Positions 35,501 to 44,063 of a stretch of 64,000 nucleotides of DNA are shown here, piece by piece (the first letter of the stretch is position 1; every line of letters starts with the position of its first letter). The stretch is from Phycisphaerae bacterium (GTDB taxonomy: Bacteria; Planctomycetota; Phycisphaerae; UBA1845): positions 26,283 to 90,282 of the forward strand of contig JAJDEB010000017.1 of assembly GCA_029260015.1 (NCBI GenBank), in the 5' to 3' direction. Below the pieces are notes generated by a model. It was not told where the DNA came from. It worked only from the letters and a program-made list of their open reading frames with translations, and did not search any database. A program made the translations under genes and the position numbers.

Positions 35501-36878
35501 CGGTGCTCCGAGTGCAAGTCTCAACGGTCGAAGCCTGATCGTGATCGATGGTGACACTGCAGGTGACGCATCTGCGTTCCAGTATCGTCGCGTGACGGTG
35601 CAAATTGACTTCACCGGTGCAGATGCCCTTAACGGTAGCGGTTTCTTCCTCATCGGAACTGGTGCTGGAATCGGTGCTGTCGATATCGATCTTGATGCCG
35701 TCGGAGGCAACGCCAACACGTTCGCCGACGAACTGCAAAACGGTTCGCAGACTTATGCTCTCGTTCCGACTGCGGACATCGCTTACTGCACTTCGGTTGG
35801 ATTGCCTGACGCCAGTTGCAACAGCGACGGCACGCAGTTGACGGCAGCGTCAGCCGCCGCCTTGACGGCAAGTGCATACGACGCGGTTGCAACGCTTGAC
35901 GCAACGGTTGGCGATCATCGCTACCTCGTTGGAGCGGCACCACTGGTTCAGGATGGTGGATTTGCAATCGATCATGGTCACCGCATCCCGAACGGTACCG
36001 ACACTGACGGTGCGAGCGACTGGGAAACCCAGTTCGGATTCGAGTTGAATGATCCGGCTGACCCGTCGACTCCGAAGTCGGCGAACTCGTCACAAAGTCT
36101 GATTGCGGGATCATGTTGTCAGGGTGCTGGCGATCAAGAGTGCATTGTGGTGACCGAAGCTGTGTGTATCAACACCAACGGAACGTTCAACGGACCAGGC
36201 ACCGATTGCGGTGTGCTGCCGGAAGACAATCCGTGCAACTGCGGAAACATCGCATCGAAGCCCGTCGTTGAGTTCCCCGATCAGTTGCCCGTCTGTGTCG
36301 TCGATGTTGTCATCTCAAGCGATGTCGATGCTCGTTCGAATGCCAATGAACGCGAAATCTTTATTCAAGACATCGTTGGAACGAATGGGTTGACTCTCTT
36401 TGGCTCCAACGAAGACATTGACGCTCTATTGGCAGTTGCTTCTGCAGGCGATCAGATCGAAATTCGCGCAACACTGCAGGATTTCTTTGATGCTCAGGAA
36501 CTTGTTGCTCCGTTCCAGATCACGGTGATTGACCAAATTGGTATTCCGGCTCCGTTCCCGAAACAGATCACCGATCTGAACCAGGGAATCATCATTGACG
36601 AGAACGACGACATCATCAATACATTGGTCGTCTTGAAGAACGTCACGATTACCGGAGGCGGGACAGCCAACTGGTTCGCAGGCAGCACGGTTGTTAACGG
36701 TGTTGGTGCGGACGCGGGTGAGACGTTTGGCGACGTGCGTTTGTCGGGCGATAACACGCTGGTCGGTACGCCGATCCCGGCTGGTCCGGTTGACATCGTC
36801 GGTATAATCACGACGTTCTCAGGCAACTTCAACCTCAAACCGAGGACGCCTGCGGACATTACACCGCACACGCCGTAA
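32538..36878 (+). CDS. Secreted multi-domain protein with four lamin-tail domains, Cys-rich GACC modules and OB folds
   Basis: A 1446-aa exported protein with GGAGAAG before ATG 32538 and a signal peptide ending APTQA. Four lamin-tail domains start near residues 29 (LVINEFDANQ), 318 (VFISEVMHSP), 621 (LVINELEYNT) and 966 (ILINEIWADD), each with the EFIEL-type strand. An Ig/cadherin-like domain lies at about 220-315. Six Cys-rich modules (such as FGACCLSDGSCIDGV) start near 534 and separate the domains. The last 210 residues look like two OB folds of the kind found in extracellular nucleases (for example VGIITTFSGNFNLKPR). No nuclease active site is present. Nucleic-acid or polymer binding outside the cell is inferred. 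A terminator follows. Confidence 0.82.
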   Translation: MRKTGIEKFNCVTGMALAVGLAITAPTQAALVINEFDANQTGTDTTEFVELTNDGGATIDFGATPHSLVLFNGNGDVSYTVVALNSGTLAPGEYLLIGNNDVTPAPDIFLCGTAGCGNTLQNGEDGIAVYTGTFPGGAATTTNLVDAVVYTDAGSGGGDGASLSTALGLNPGDLVDGGEFGNALTTGVSRIPDGTGPFTPGSALTPSAANGAAPPAALGKLTITNTATLSDPIELCGQFGDGNYEFTITTLPTDGTLTDGGAPFGVPHDVTGVLRYDPDTGPNFSGVDTFDFTVTDDNGAGLTSDPATHEVAVQTVGSVFISEVMHSPSGNDNIFEFIEIYNASGSPVSLGSVDATNNDGFNKPTADNLLGLTIPANSIAFIAPDATTIGFDFEEFRCDWNVDEADVLRVPLSQFETTFATSGATCDTAAGSRIFIFNAAGALLDAIDLGRANSGAAACAGESYGLNPSLFPFFPIVPDADLNDSDLAWGCVGPLAITGGLQDGDSSGDSANPGYIVGHTYPPSPYVYEPACFGACCLSDGSCIDGVTETECLVDNCGISFNQGDLCGAVSCSAVATNKCCLPIGTCADLTECECLQANGDFDGGDTCTGAPEECPVEVSLVINELEYNTPGSDTDDELEFIELFSPIGGGEPAAGWKIEFYNGNDTTGTNLYNTIDLSTIASGVIPVDGYLVAGDANVANVDIIKAGSFQNGGGRGDGVVLSFNGFVVEALSYGQDSGTSGFVAVGGDGDGTFLADIGVADSADTSLQKIPDASTWTETLNNTPGETNFDAGDFGACCDGLSCSLDTEENCNLSGFVYEGDGTNCDFNPCVPRGACCNPDGSCTDNVEEGICETVLGGVWNGDDTVCNDYDAFAACHDGPGVALGFGCEAQDIDGASPADVDLADFALFQQNTCSPAPTGACCPPNGVCVEINQFDCEADGGIYRGDGVLCAGLDPECDAPVAGDILINEIWADDPGQDDVEFIELFGAPSASLNGRSLIVIDGDTAGDASAFQYRRVTVQIDFTGADALNGSGFFLIGTGAGIGAVDIDLDAVGGNANTFADELQNGSQTYALVPTADIAYCTSVGLPDASCNSDGTQLTAASAAALTASAYDAVATLDATVGDHRYLVGAAPLVQDGGFAIDHGHRIPNGTDTDGASDWETQFGFELNDPADPSTPKSANSSQSLIAGSCCQGAGDQECIVVTEAVCINTNGTFNGPGTDCGVLPEDNPCNCGNIASKPVVEFPDQLPVCVVDVVISSDVDARSNANEREIFIQDIVGTNGLTLFGSNEDIDALLAVASAGDQIEIRATLQDFFDAQELVAPFQITVIDQIGIPAPFPKQITDLNQGIIIDENDDIINTLVVLKNVTITGGGTANWFAGSTVVNGVGADAGETFGDVRLSGDNTLVGTPIPAGPVDIVGIITTFSGNFNLKPRTPADITPHTP

Positions 36879-36906
36879 CCGGTAGTTGAATTCCTAGAAC
36901 CTTTTT

Positions 36907-36946
36907 GGCCCGTCTCGAAGATCAACTTCGAGGCGGGCCTTTTTTT
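36907..36946 (+). terminator. Rho-independent terminator after the lamin-tail gene
   Basis: GGCCCGTCTCGAAG pairs with CTTCGAGGCGGGCC (one wobble) around ATCAA, followed by seven Ts. Confidence 0.93.
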
Positions 36947-37066
36947 GTACAATGACAGATGACGGACTTTGCAAACGGGGATTCTTTACCGGGGCGTGTC
37001 TCACTTGGCCAGCAGTTGCAACTTCAGATACGATGATGGCGACGCCAACCTCGTCGGAGAAGCAAC

Positions 37067-38164
37067 ATGAATTCATATGAATTTTCTACCGAATCGCAAG
37101 AGAACATGCGGACACTGCTAGCCGAGATGGTCAAGCTCGAAGCATCTGACTTGCATCTGGTTCCCGGGTATCGACCCATATTCCGCCTCAATGGCCGCCT
37201 GATCCCCACGACCTGGGACGTCGTATCCCCGGAAGCAGCAAACCAGATGATCGCTTCGGTCATTCCCACCCCGAAGATTCAGCGATTCGCCGAAGCGACC
37301 AACCTGGACTTTTCCATCGGCATCCCAGCCGGCGAACCCGGTGAAGAACATCGCTTTCGTGCCAACGCATTTCGCGCGGATGGCAATATCTGTGGTTGCT
37401 TTCGGTTCATCCCGAAACGTGTTCCGACGTTCGAGTGGATGGGCTTCCCACAGCACATTGCCCGCAGCATTGTGGAATTGACCAATGGGCTTGTGATCGT
37501 CACCGGCGTAACCGGATCGGGTAAGTCGACGACCCTGGCTGCGATGGTGAACCTGCTGAACGAATGCGGTGGGTATCGCATCATCACGGCAGAAGATCCA
37601 ATCGAGTACCGTTACGAACGAACCGATCATTCGATCATCACCCAGCGCGAAGTCGGCGTCGATTGCGATTCATTCTACGACGGTTTGAAATACGGTTTGC
37701 GACAGGACCCCGATGTGATTCTCGTCGGCGAGATTCGCGATCGCGATACCGCGCGGATGGCGCTGTCGGCGGCTGAGACGGGGCATTTGATCTTGACTAC
37801 GATGCACACCAAAGACGCCAAAGGTGCGGTCAGCCGCTTCGTCGATTTGTTCCCGCATTCGGCGCAGGATGACATACGCGTGCAACTTTCATACAACTTG
37901 CGATTTGTGATCGCCCAACACTTATTGCCCGATTCTGACCCGACGCGTCGCCGGGCGCTGGCGCTGGAAACCATGATCGTCAACAATCCGGTTCGCGCCG
38001 GCATCCGACTCGGTAAACTCGAAGCGATCGAATCGGCAATTCAAACTGGGCGCGCCGATGGCATGATCCGCCTCGACGACAGCCTTCAGGGTTTGGTGTC
38101 CACTGGCCGCATCTCCAAAGAAGTCGCACGTCGTTTTGCAAAACACCCAGAAGCGTTCGCGTGA
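37067..38164 (+). CDS. pilT: Type IV pilus retraction ATPase PilT
   Basis: A 365-aa ATPase with GGAG upstream of ATG 37067. It carries LEASDLHLVPGYRPIFRLNG in the N-domain, Walker A GVTGSGKSTT, Asp box AEDPIEY, Walker B DPDVILVGEIRDRDT and His box GHLILTTMHTKDA, all intact. It is closer to canonical PilT than the ATPase at 18483. PilT depolymerises type IV pili. No pilin or other pil gene is next to it; it stands alone between a terminator and a family A palindrome. Confidence 0.9.
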   Translation: MNSYEFSTESQENMRTLLAEMVKLEASDLHLVPGYRPIFRLNGRLIPTTWDVVSPEAANQMIASVIPTPKIQRFAEATNLDFSIGIPAGEPGEEHRFRANAFRADGNICGCFRFIPKRVPTFEWMGFPQHIARSIVELTNGLVIVTGVTGSGKSTTLAAMVNLLNECGGYRIITAEDPIEYRYERTDHSIITQREVGVDCDSFYDGLKYGLRQDPDVILVGEIRDRDTARMALSAAETGHLILTTMHTKDAKGAVSRFVDLFPHSAQDDIRVQLSYNLRFVIAQHLLPDSDPTRRRALALETMIVNNPVRAGIRLGKLEAIESAIQTGRADGMIRLDDSLQGLVSTGRISKEVARRFAKHPEAFA

Positions 38165-38205
38165 GTTAGTGCCGTTTCCAGAGAGGTATTTGCTTTTCGC
38201 AACGT

Positions 38206-38270
38206 GTAGGGTGGGCCGTGCCCACCAGCCTTGGCGTTTCGGGTTCTTTGGTGGGCACGGCCCACCCTAC
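38206..38270. repeat. Family A palindromic repeat, copy 2
   Basis: Same 21-nt arms as the copy at 28771 with an unrelated 23-nt loop. It lies about 40 nt after the pilT stop and 30 nt after the converging creatininase-family stop. Confidence 0.9.
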
Positions 38271-38302
38271 ACGGAATTTCAACAGCCATATTGGAAGCGG
38301 CA

Positions 38303-39094
38303 CTAAAACGGGAACTCGTCGTCAATTTTGCTATCCGCGAGTTGGGCGACGAATTCGCCGATGCGTTGAGCCAATAGGTCAATTGCTTGCCGGCCCTTCT
38401 CTGCTGAGGCTGCATGCGGATTGCCGGCACCTGTGTTGGTGGTTAGGCCCTTCCACGGGCGGGTGATGGAAACCCACCCCTGGTTGACCGCGTCAAATCG
38501 TGTGGGGCGGGTTGCGCCGGCGTCTGCGGTTAGTGTTCCGTCTGAATTGCGTTCGACCAGTTCCGGATACTCAGCCAGCATGATCGACGTCTCCATCTCG
38601 CCAGCATGATCGTCCTTCGCGTCGAAAATTTGATCATAGACATCGCCCAATGCCCGGAACCAATCACACAAGAAGATGCGTACTTCTGTTTGGCCATACA
38701 GTTCGCGCATGAGCGGTTTCAATTCGTTGCCACCGTGACTATTGAGCAGCAATAGTTTGTAAACACCGCAAGCTTCAAGCGATCGAACCAAATCGGTGAC
38801 GACCGCGTGCAGCGTTGACGGATTGACATTCATCGAAAGCGGCAAGCCCCGCTGGTTACTCGTTGTGCCATATGGAATCGTCGGAAGAAGGACGACGTTC
38901 GCGCCTTTGTTATGGGCAACATGACAGAGCGCGTCACCGATGGCGTCGCCTTCAAGCGTGTCGGTTGAATAGGGCAGGTGCAGGTTGTGTGGTTCGGTGC
39001 AACCCAGCGGCAACACCGCTACGTCAATCCGCCTATCTTTGACATCCGCGTAGTTGAGATGGGCCAGTTTCCAGGGGCATTCGTTTTTGTCCAT
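38303..39094 (-). CDS. Creatininase / creatinine amidohydrolase family protein
   Basis: A 263-aa metal-dependent amidohydrolase. The first motif PLGCTEPHNLHLPYSTDT supplies Glu34, His36 and Asp45; NSHGGNE supplies His120; and DDHAGEMETS follows at 161-170. These correspond to the two-metal site of creatininase, but the family also includes mycofactocin and FAPy-deformylase enzymes acting on other amides. The usual EQHG is EPHN here, so the substrate is not creatinine with any certainty. It converges on pilT with a family A palindrome between them. Confidence 0.85.
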   Translation of the reverse strand: MDKNECPWKLAHLNYADVKDRRIDVAVLPLGCTEPHNLHLPYSTDTLEGDAIGDALCHVAHNKGANVVLLPTIPYGTTSNQRGLPLSMNVNPSTLHAVVTDLVRSLEACGVYKLLLLNSHGGNELKPLMRELYGQTEVRIFLCDWFRALGDVYDQIFDAKDDHAGEMETSIMLAEYPELVERNSDGTLTADAGATRPTRFDAVNQGWVSITRPWKGLTTNTGAGNPHAASAEKGRQAIDLLAQRIGEFVAQLADSKIDDEFPF

Positions 39095-39259
39095 GATTTC
39101 AAGTGCCGGTTTTTATGTGGAATCTCATTCGATTGAGCCAAAGACTGTGGGTCGCACCGCGAGATTCACTATGTAACACGAATCGGACCATGACGGCTAT
39201 CCCGAATATTGCAATTCTGCCGATATGGATGAAGTAAGCGATAACTTCGGAGAGCAACG

Positions 39260-40198
39260 ATGGCCAACCCAGTGATTGAGCAAGTTCAACGCGAGTGCTT
39301 TTGCGACCGTTTTGGTAAAGAGCACAAACTGGTGTCAGGTCATCGGGACAAACTCAAGCCCGGGTGGCAGCGCATGCTCTTAGACGATACGCCGCCAGCA
39401 AGCGATGCAGAAATCGCCCGTGAATTGGAGGGTGTTTCCGACCGAATGAAGCTGGCCCGTCGTGTGATGGGTGCCTTCAACGCAAGTTTCGATGTGAAAG
39501 ATGCCCTGATCGTTGGTTGCGGCGACCTTGTCGAACCGATGTTCGTAGCGTCTGCGGGTGCAGCGTCCGTCGTCGGAGCCGATCGCGCGATCGCCGGAGA
39601 ATGCAAGCGCACAACTCAGATCGCAAAGCAGCAACTCTCAGAATATCAACAACCCATCCCGTCGATGGGCGCAATCAAATTATGTCAGGACGACATTGCG
39701 AAATCGAGCCTGCCCGACAAGTCATTCGATCTCGTATGCAGTTGGCGAACGTTAGAACACATCACCAACCCGCGCGACGCTTTCGCCGAAATGCATCGCG
39801 TCCTGCGACCCGGCGGATTCGCTTACCACGAGTACAATCCATTCTTCGCCATTGATGGTGGCCATTCGCTCGTCACGTTGGATGTTCCGTGGAGTCATGT
39901 GCGTTTCGACCGAGATGACATTGCCGAATACCTAAAGCAGTTTCGCCCGAAGGAATCGAATCGGGCATTGAATTACTTCGACAACTGCCTAAACCGAATG
40001 ACGCTAGCCGACCTGAAGAAACACGCAACATCGACAGGTTTCGAGACACTCGCAGTCATCCCGCGCACCCGCACCGAAGACTTAATCAAAGTCAACGCCA
40101 ATCTAATGGTCGCCGCGCAACGAAACCATCCAACCATAACGCTAAACGACCTCATCAGCCGAATCGTTCGCGTAGTTCTTCGCCGGCCATCTAATTAG
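39260..40198 (+). CDS. SAM-dependent methyltransferase (class I)
   Basis: A 312-aa soluble enzyme; GGAGAG precedes ATG 39260. The methyltransferase core spans about residues 70-190: ALIVGCGDLVEPMFVA as motif I, VVGADRA for the acidic loop, then FDLVCSWRTLEHITNP and HRVLRPGGFAYHEYNP typical of Methyltransf_11 proteins. The N-terminal 65 residues (including CFCDRFGKEH) and the C-terminal 100 residues are probably substrate-specific. Neighbours give no hint about the substrate. Confidence 0.82.
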   Translation: MANPVIEQVQRECFCDRFGKEHKLVSGHRDKLKPGWQRMLLDDTPPASDAEIARELEGVSDRMKLARRVMGAFNASFDVKDALIVGCGDLVEPMFVASAGAASVVGADRAIAGECKRTTQIAKQQLSEYQQPIPSMGAIKLCQDDIAKSSLPDKSFDLVCSWRTLEHITNPRDAFAEMHRVLRPGGFAYHEYNPFFAIDGGHSLVTLDVPWSHVRFDRDDIAEYLKQFRPKESNRALNYFDNCLNRMTLADLKKHATSTGFETLAVIPRTRTEDLIKVNANLMVAAQRNHPTITLNDLISRIVRVVLRRPSN

Positions 40199-40220
40199 TC
40201 GAACGGATGTCGTGTTGAAC

Positions 40221-40883
40221 TTACCGATTCCATTGCAGAACTTCTTCGATCGGTTTCTTTTCGATCTTGGGGACTTTGCAGTTGGCGGTTGGGTAGCCGA
40301 CTGGGATTAGTAGGAATGGTTTTTCGTTTTCCGGGCGGTGGAGAATTTCGCGCAGGAATTTCATTGGGCTTGGAGTGTGGGTTAGAGTGGCTAGGCCGGC
40401 GAGGTGGCAGGCAGTTAGGAACATGCCGGCGGCTAATCCGACTGATTCGACTGGGTAGTAGTTTGGCTGCTTTTGCCCGTCGATCATCACCCAGTTTTCC
40501 TGGAAGATCACCACCAACCACGGTGCGATTTCGAGGAACGGTTTGTGCTCGTCGGTGCCTAGTGGTTCCAAGGCTTCGAGCCATGCCGGGGGCATCCGAT
40601 TGGTGTAGCTTTCGCGTTCTTCTTTCTCCGCCGCCACGCGGATTTCCTTTTTGATCGTCGGATCATCGACGGCGACGAAGTGCCACGGCTGACGATTGGC
40701 ACCGCTGGGGGCTGTGTGGGCTACGGCGATCAGTGATTCGATCAAATCCTTCGGTATCGGTTTGTCGGAGAATTCACGACAGCTTCGGCGCGTTCGCATT
40801 TGGGCGAGCAGTTTCTGCGTACCCGCGAGCATGGTTCCCGGGTCTTGCGGTTCGATGGAATAAGGGATCGGAACGTATGCCAT
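40221..40883 (-). CDS. Nitroreductase-family flavoprotein
   Basis: A 220-aa FMN enzyme. RRSCREFSDKPIPKDLIESLI and HTAPSGANRQPWHFVAV are the classic FMN-binding start; SVGLAAGMFLTACHLAGLATL and LLIPVGYPTANCKVP complete the fold. The overall pattern is closest to the subgroup that includes iodotyrosine deiodinase-like reductases. The substrate is unknown. ATG 40883 is used; the frame extends upstream but lacks similarity. It is the third gene of a minus-strand trio with a lipoprotein and a membrane protein. Confidence 0.85.
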   Translation of the reverse strand: MAYVPIPYSIEPQDPGTMLAGTQKLLAQMRTRRSCREFSDKPIPKDLIESLIAVAHTAPSGANRQPWHFVAVDDPTIKKEIRVAAEKEERESYTNRMPPAWLEALEPLGTDEHKPFLEIAPWLVVIFQENWVMIDGQKQPNYYPVESVGLAAGMFLTACHLAGLATLTHTPSPMKFLREILHRPENEKPFLLIPVGYPTANCKVPKIEKKPIEEVLQWNR

Positions 40884-40908
40884 TTGAGTTCTGTACTCGG
40901 GTTTTCTG

Positions 40909-41472
40909 CTAGTCCACGACGACCCACGCACCGGCGGGCGTGCGCATCAGCGTCATGCTGGGCCAACGCTTCTTGGTCAATTCGCTGGTCGATCCGTCGA
41001 TGCGAAGGGCGATGCGTTTGCTCCAATCGACGCCGAGGTGCGGCAGGTTCAGCTTGAATTGGCTGATGTTTTCCGTTGCGATCACGATCACATCCGGGCG
41101 CTGCGTTGTCCCTTCAAGCCAGGCCCGCATCGCCGGGTCAGCCCGTTCTTCGATAGATGCCCAACCTTGCTGCAAACCTTTCGCGCTGGGCGGACTGAAA
41201 TCGAGCGCGGGCGGTGGCGCAAGCTCTTCTGTTTTAGTGCCATTATATGACACTGCATTGGTCGAAATGTCGTCGGTCGTTTTGCCGATTGCATTGTCGG
41301 GTGCATCGTCGGGTGCATTGTCGGGCTCGACGACGGGTGATTCCTTGATCACGTCAGCCGCAGCGTCATCGGAGGTCACCGGTGTGGCTGTCGCCTGCCC
41401 GGAATCGCGGCAGGACGCAATCAGAATTGCAAACACAGCCACCAAATTGGCTTTTCGCAGGTGCGTTTTCAT
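40909..41472 (-). CDS. Lipoprotein of unknown function
   Basis: A 187-aa exported lipoprotein: MKTHLRKANLVAVFAILIASC, lipobox IASC, then about 60 residues of low-complexity Asp/Ala/Pro sequence and a globular end (about 90-187) with RPDVIVIATENISQFKLNLPHLGVD-like strands and a final MRTPAGAWVVVD. I do not recognise the domain. The ATG at 41472 overlaps the stop of the upstream gene (ATGA), indicating translational coupling. 25 nt separate it from the nitroreductase gene. Confidence 0.7.
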   Translation of the reverse strand: MKTHLRKANLVAVFAILIASCRDSGQATATPVTSDDAAADVIKESPVVEPDNAPDDAPDNAIGKTTDDISTNAVSYNGTKTEELAPPPALDFSPPSAKGLQQGWASIEERADPAMRAWLEGTTQRPDVIVIATENISQFKLNLPHLGVDWSKRIALRIDGSTSELTKKRWPSMTLMRTPAGAWVVVD

Positions 41473-41960
41473 GTTGGCCATTCCGTGGTTGGAAGCGGAT
41501 TTCCCGTGACCGATTCATAGCACTGGGCGAATCGACCCGCAGTGGGAAAAATCAAGACAAGCGAGACAAGCGCTGCGCCCGGTGCAATCAAGAATAGCCT
41601 TTCTGCACAAACGTAAGATGCAACCGCGCCGAACAAGCCGACGCCTTCAGCCATTGCGGCTGACAGAATGGTAAAGCTCACATACAACTGAGTGACAATC
41701 GCGATCGGTTTGCCGTTACTGTCCTCATGTCGCTTTCGGGCGGCGGAATACATGGCCATACGCAATGCAAAATAAGCACCAAGTTCCATCACTGCGATGC
41801 CCGCGATCGCGATCGCCATGATTTTCGGTTCGATCGGTTCGGTGTCGGTTGGCAGAACCTGCATGATCACAACCAGCGAAATCATGCCGATCGCCAATGC
41901 GCCAACGACGATGCGAAGGGCGGTAAGCTTCTTGCCTGAGACTTCGGGTTGTCCGTTCAT
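41469..41960 (-). CDS. Four-helix membrane protein, unknown
   Basis: A 163-aa integral membrane protein with GGA upstream of ATG 41960. Helices lie at about residues 16-37, 48-70, 88-112 and 117-137. The third helix contains ILSAAMAEGVGLFGAVASYV, which superficially resembles the ion-binding helix of ATP synthase subunit c with a buried Glu. Similar small proteins occur in Planctomycetes without known function. It is coupled by ATGA to the downstream lipoprotein gene. Confidence 0.7.
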   Translation of the reverse strand: MNGQPEVSGKKLTALRIVVGALAIGMISLVVIMQVLPTDTEPIEPKIMAIAIAGIAVMELGAYFALRMAMYSAARKRHEDSNGKPIAIVTQLYVSFTILSAAMAEGVGLFGAVASYVCAERLFLIAPGAALVSLVLIFPTAGRFAQCYESVTGNPLPTTEWPT

Positions 41961-42228
41961 GAGTCGTCCAGATTCAGATGCGTCGAAATTGCGGTCAAGT
42001 GAGTTTAATCCGACCGATCCGATACGCAATCTGAATCGCAAACACGCATTTCATACCGCAGATGCCGGTATTTGCAGCCGCTCCTGCCATGTTGTACCGT
42101 AGGCCCGACGCAACCGTTGCACGAAATATTGGCCCATTTGAGACGAAAATCGAAGGTGCCCGTCGGATGGCGATTCTCGCTTCGCACTGGCATTCAAAAT
42201 TTTCTGATTTGATAAAGAAGCACACCCT

Positions 42229-43593
42229 ATGAGCAGCACACTGACGCCTCAAGAAATCGTTGAAAGCCTCGATCGTTATATCGTCGGGCAGCAAGACGCC
42301 AAGCGCGCCGTGGCCGTGGCGATTCGCAACCGTTGGCGACGCCAGCAACTGCCCGAGAAACTGCGCGAAGAGATCGGCCCGAAAAATATCATCCTCATTG
42401 GACCCACGGGTGTCGGTAAGACGGAGATCGCTCGACGCCTGGCTGGGTTGGTCAATGCACCCTGGGTCAAGGTTGAAGCCACCAAATACACCGAAGTCGG
42501 ATATCATGGCCGCGACGTCGAAAGCATGATTCGCGACTTGGTTGAAAACGCCATCCACATGGTCCAAGCCGAGCAGACCGAAGTCGTCCGCGCCGAAGCC
42601 GAACGCATGACCGAAGAACAACTGCTCGATGCCCTGATGCCGGGGGCTGGTGAAATTCTCGATGACTCAGGTGGGCCAGACGATGCGAACGATCGGCGTC
42701 ATCGAAGCCGCGAAAAACTCCGCGCCCAACTGCGCGATGGCAAGCTCGACGATCGCAACGTCGATCTGACGGTCGAACAGAAAATGATGCCCGTCGGAAT
42801 GATGGCCACCATGGGCGGCGATCAACTCGAATCGGAAATGCAGGGCATCATGGAACGGATCATGCCGTCGAAGTCAACGACGCGGCGCCTGCCCGTGCGC
42901 GACGCCCGCACCATTGTCTTCGAGCAGCAATGCGAAAAATTGATCGATAAAGACAAGCTGGTCGAGCTGGCACTTCGTCGGACGGAATCCAACGGTATCG
43001 TGTTCATTGACGAGATCGATAAAGTCGGAAGCGCCGGATATGGCCCGGATGTTTCGCGGATGGGTGTGCAGCGCGACCTTCTGCCGATCGTCGAAGGTTG
43101 CACGATCAGCACGCGACACGGGCAGGTTAAGACCGATCACATCTTGTTCATCGCAGCCGGCGCGTTCCATATGACCAGCCCGAACGATTTGCTGCCGGAG
43201 ATGCAAGGACGGTTTCCGATCCGCGTCGAGTTGATGGACCTGAATCGCGACGACTTCGTCCGCATTCTGACGGAACCGGAATCGGCGCTGGTCAAACAGC
43301 AGGTGGCGCTGATGAGCACGGAGGGCGTGACGATATCGTTCGCAGATGATGCCATCACCGAGATGGCCGACATCGCCATTCGCATGAACACCAGCGGGCA
43401 GAACATCGGTGCCCGACGCCTGCACACGGTTTGCGAGCGCTTGATGGAGGAGCTTTCGTTTGACGCCCCCAAGCGGTCTGGCGAGTCAGTCGACATTGAT
43501 GCCAAGTACGTTCGAGAGCGGCTTGAAGCGATTGTCCGCAACGCCGAATTGGGTCGATTCGGATTTCACAGCCTCAAAGAGGGGGCTGAATAG
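42229..43593 (+). CDS. hslU: ATP-dependent protease ATPase subunit HslU
   Basis: A 454-aa AAA+ unfoldase that feeds substrates to the HslV peptidase. It starts LTPQEIVESLDRYIVGQ, has Walker A GPTGVGKTE (58-66), pore-loop region KYTEVGYHGRDVE, a helical I domain (about 110-230), Walker B IVFIDEIDK, and the sensor region GVQRDLLPIVEG. The C-terminus ends LGRFGFHSLKEGAE; HslU usually ends ...RFIL-like residues that insert into HslV, so this tail is longer or different. No hslV lies next to it; the upstream genes are on the other strand. Confidence 0.93.
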   Translation: MSSTLTPQEIVESLDRYIVGQQDAKRAVAVAIRNRWRRQQLPEKLREEIGPKNIILIGPTGVGKTEIARRLAGLVNAPWVKVEATKYTEVGYHGRDVESMIRDLVENAIHMVQAEQTEVVRAEAERMTEEQLLDALMPGAGEILDDSGGPDDANDRRHRSREKLRAQLRDGKLDDRNVDLTVEQKMMPVGMMATMGGDQLESEMQGIMERIMPSKSTTRRLPVRDARTIVFEQQCEKLIDKDKLVELALRRTESNGIVFIDEIDKVGSAGYGPDVSRMGVQRDLLPIVEGCTISTRHGQVKTDHILFIAAGAFHMTSPNDLLPEMQGRFPIRVELMDLNRDDFVRILTEPESALVKQQVALMSTEGVTISFADDAITEMADIAIRMNTSGQNIGARRLHTVCERLMEELSFDAPKRSGESVDIDAKYVRERLEAIVRNAELGRFGFHSLKEGAE

Positions 43594-43850
43594 CAGGTTT
43601 TCGCTGATCCCGGGCAAGAAAACGGTGCCATTAGGTGCTGTGTTTGTAGAATGTAAGTGTTTGTTATTATTGAACTTGTGTATCAAGAAGCCATGCGGAT
43701 TCCGGTGGTATGGTAAATCTCCGGGTGATGCGGTATAACCGCCCTTCCGATTGAATGGTAGGCTTGGTTCTTCGAGTTTGGAAGACTGGCATTTTGGGAT
43801 ACGGTGCTGCCTGACGCGGTGGTGCCATTTTTGAAGGAAGAACGACAAAC

Positions 43851-44033
43851 GTGATTAAGGTCAAACCACGCGGTAACGAATCTGTTCAGCAATTGCTCCG
43901 ACGTTTCAAACGCCTTTGTCAGCGCGAAGGTCTTACGCGCGACATCAAGCGCACCAGCTACTACGAGAAACCGTCAGAGCGCAAACGCCGCCAATCACGC
44001 AAGTCGGCACGTCGCGCGCCAGCCACGACTTAG
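43851..44033 (+). CDS. rpsU: 30S ribosomal protein S21
   Basis: A 60-aa basic ribosomal protein, MIKVKPRGNESVQQLLRRFKR followed by GLTRDIKRTSYYEKPSERKRR, the standard S21 sequence. The start is GTG with GGAAG about ten bases upstream. A strong terminator follows. The 257-base gap after hslU holds no other gene I can support. Confidence 0.94.
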   Translation: MIKVKPRGNESVQQLLRRFKRLCQREGLTRDIKRTSYYEKPSERKRRQSRKSARRAPATT

Positions 44034-44063
44034 GCGCGACCCGAATCGCAATAGTACATAACA

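Noticed and set aside
37005..37020. TTGGCCAGCAGTTGCA resembling a sigma-54 promoter before pilT
   Set aside because: The GG and GC elements are 9 rather than 10 bases apart, and sigma-54 promoters do not tolerate that spacing well.
41995..42621. A 208-codon minus-strand frame over the start of hslU
   Set aside because: It lies opposite the conserved N-terminus of HslU and has shadow-like composition.
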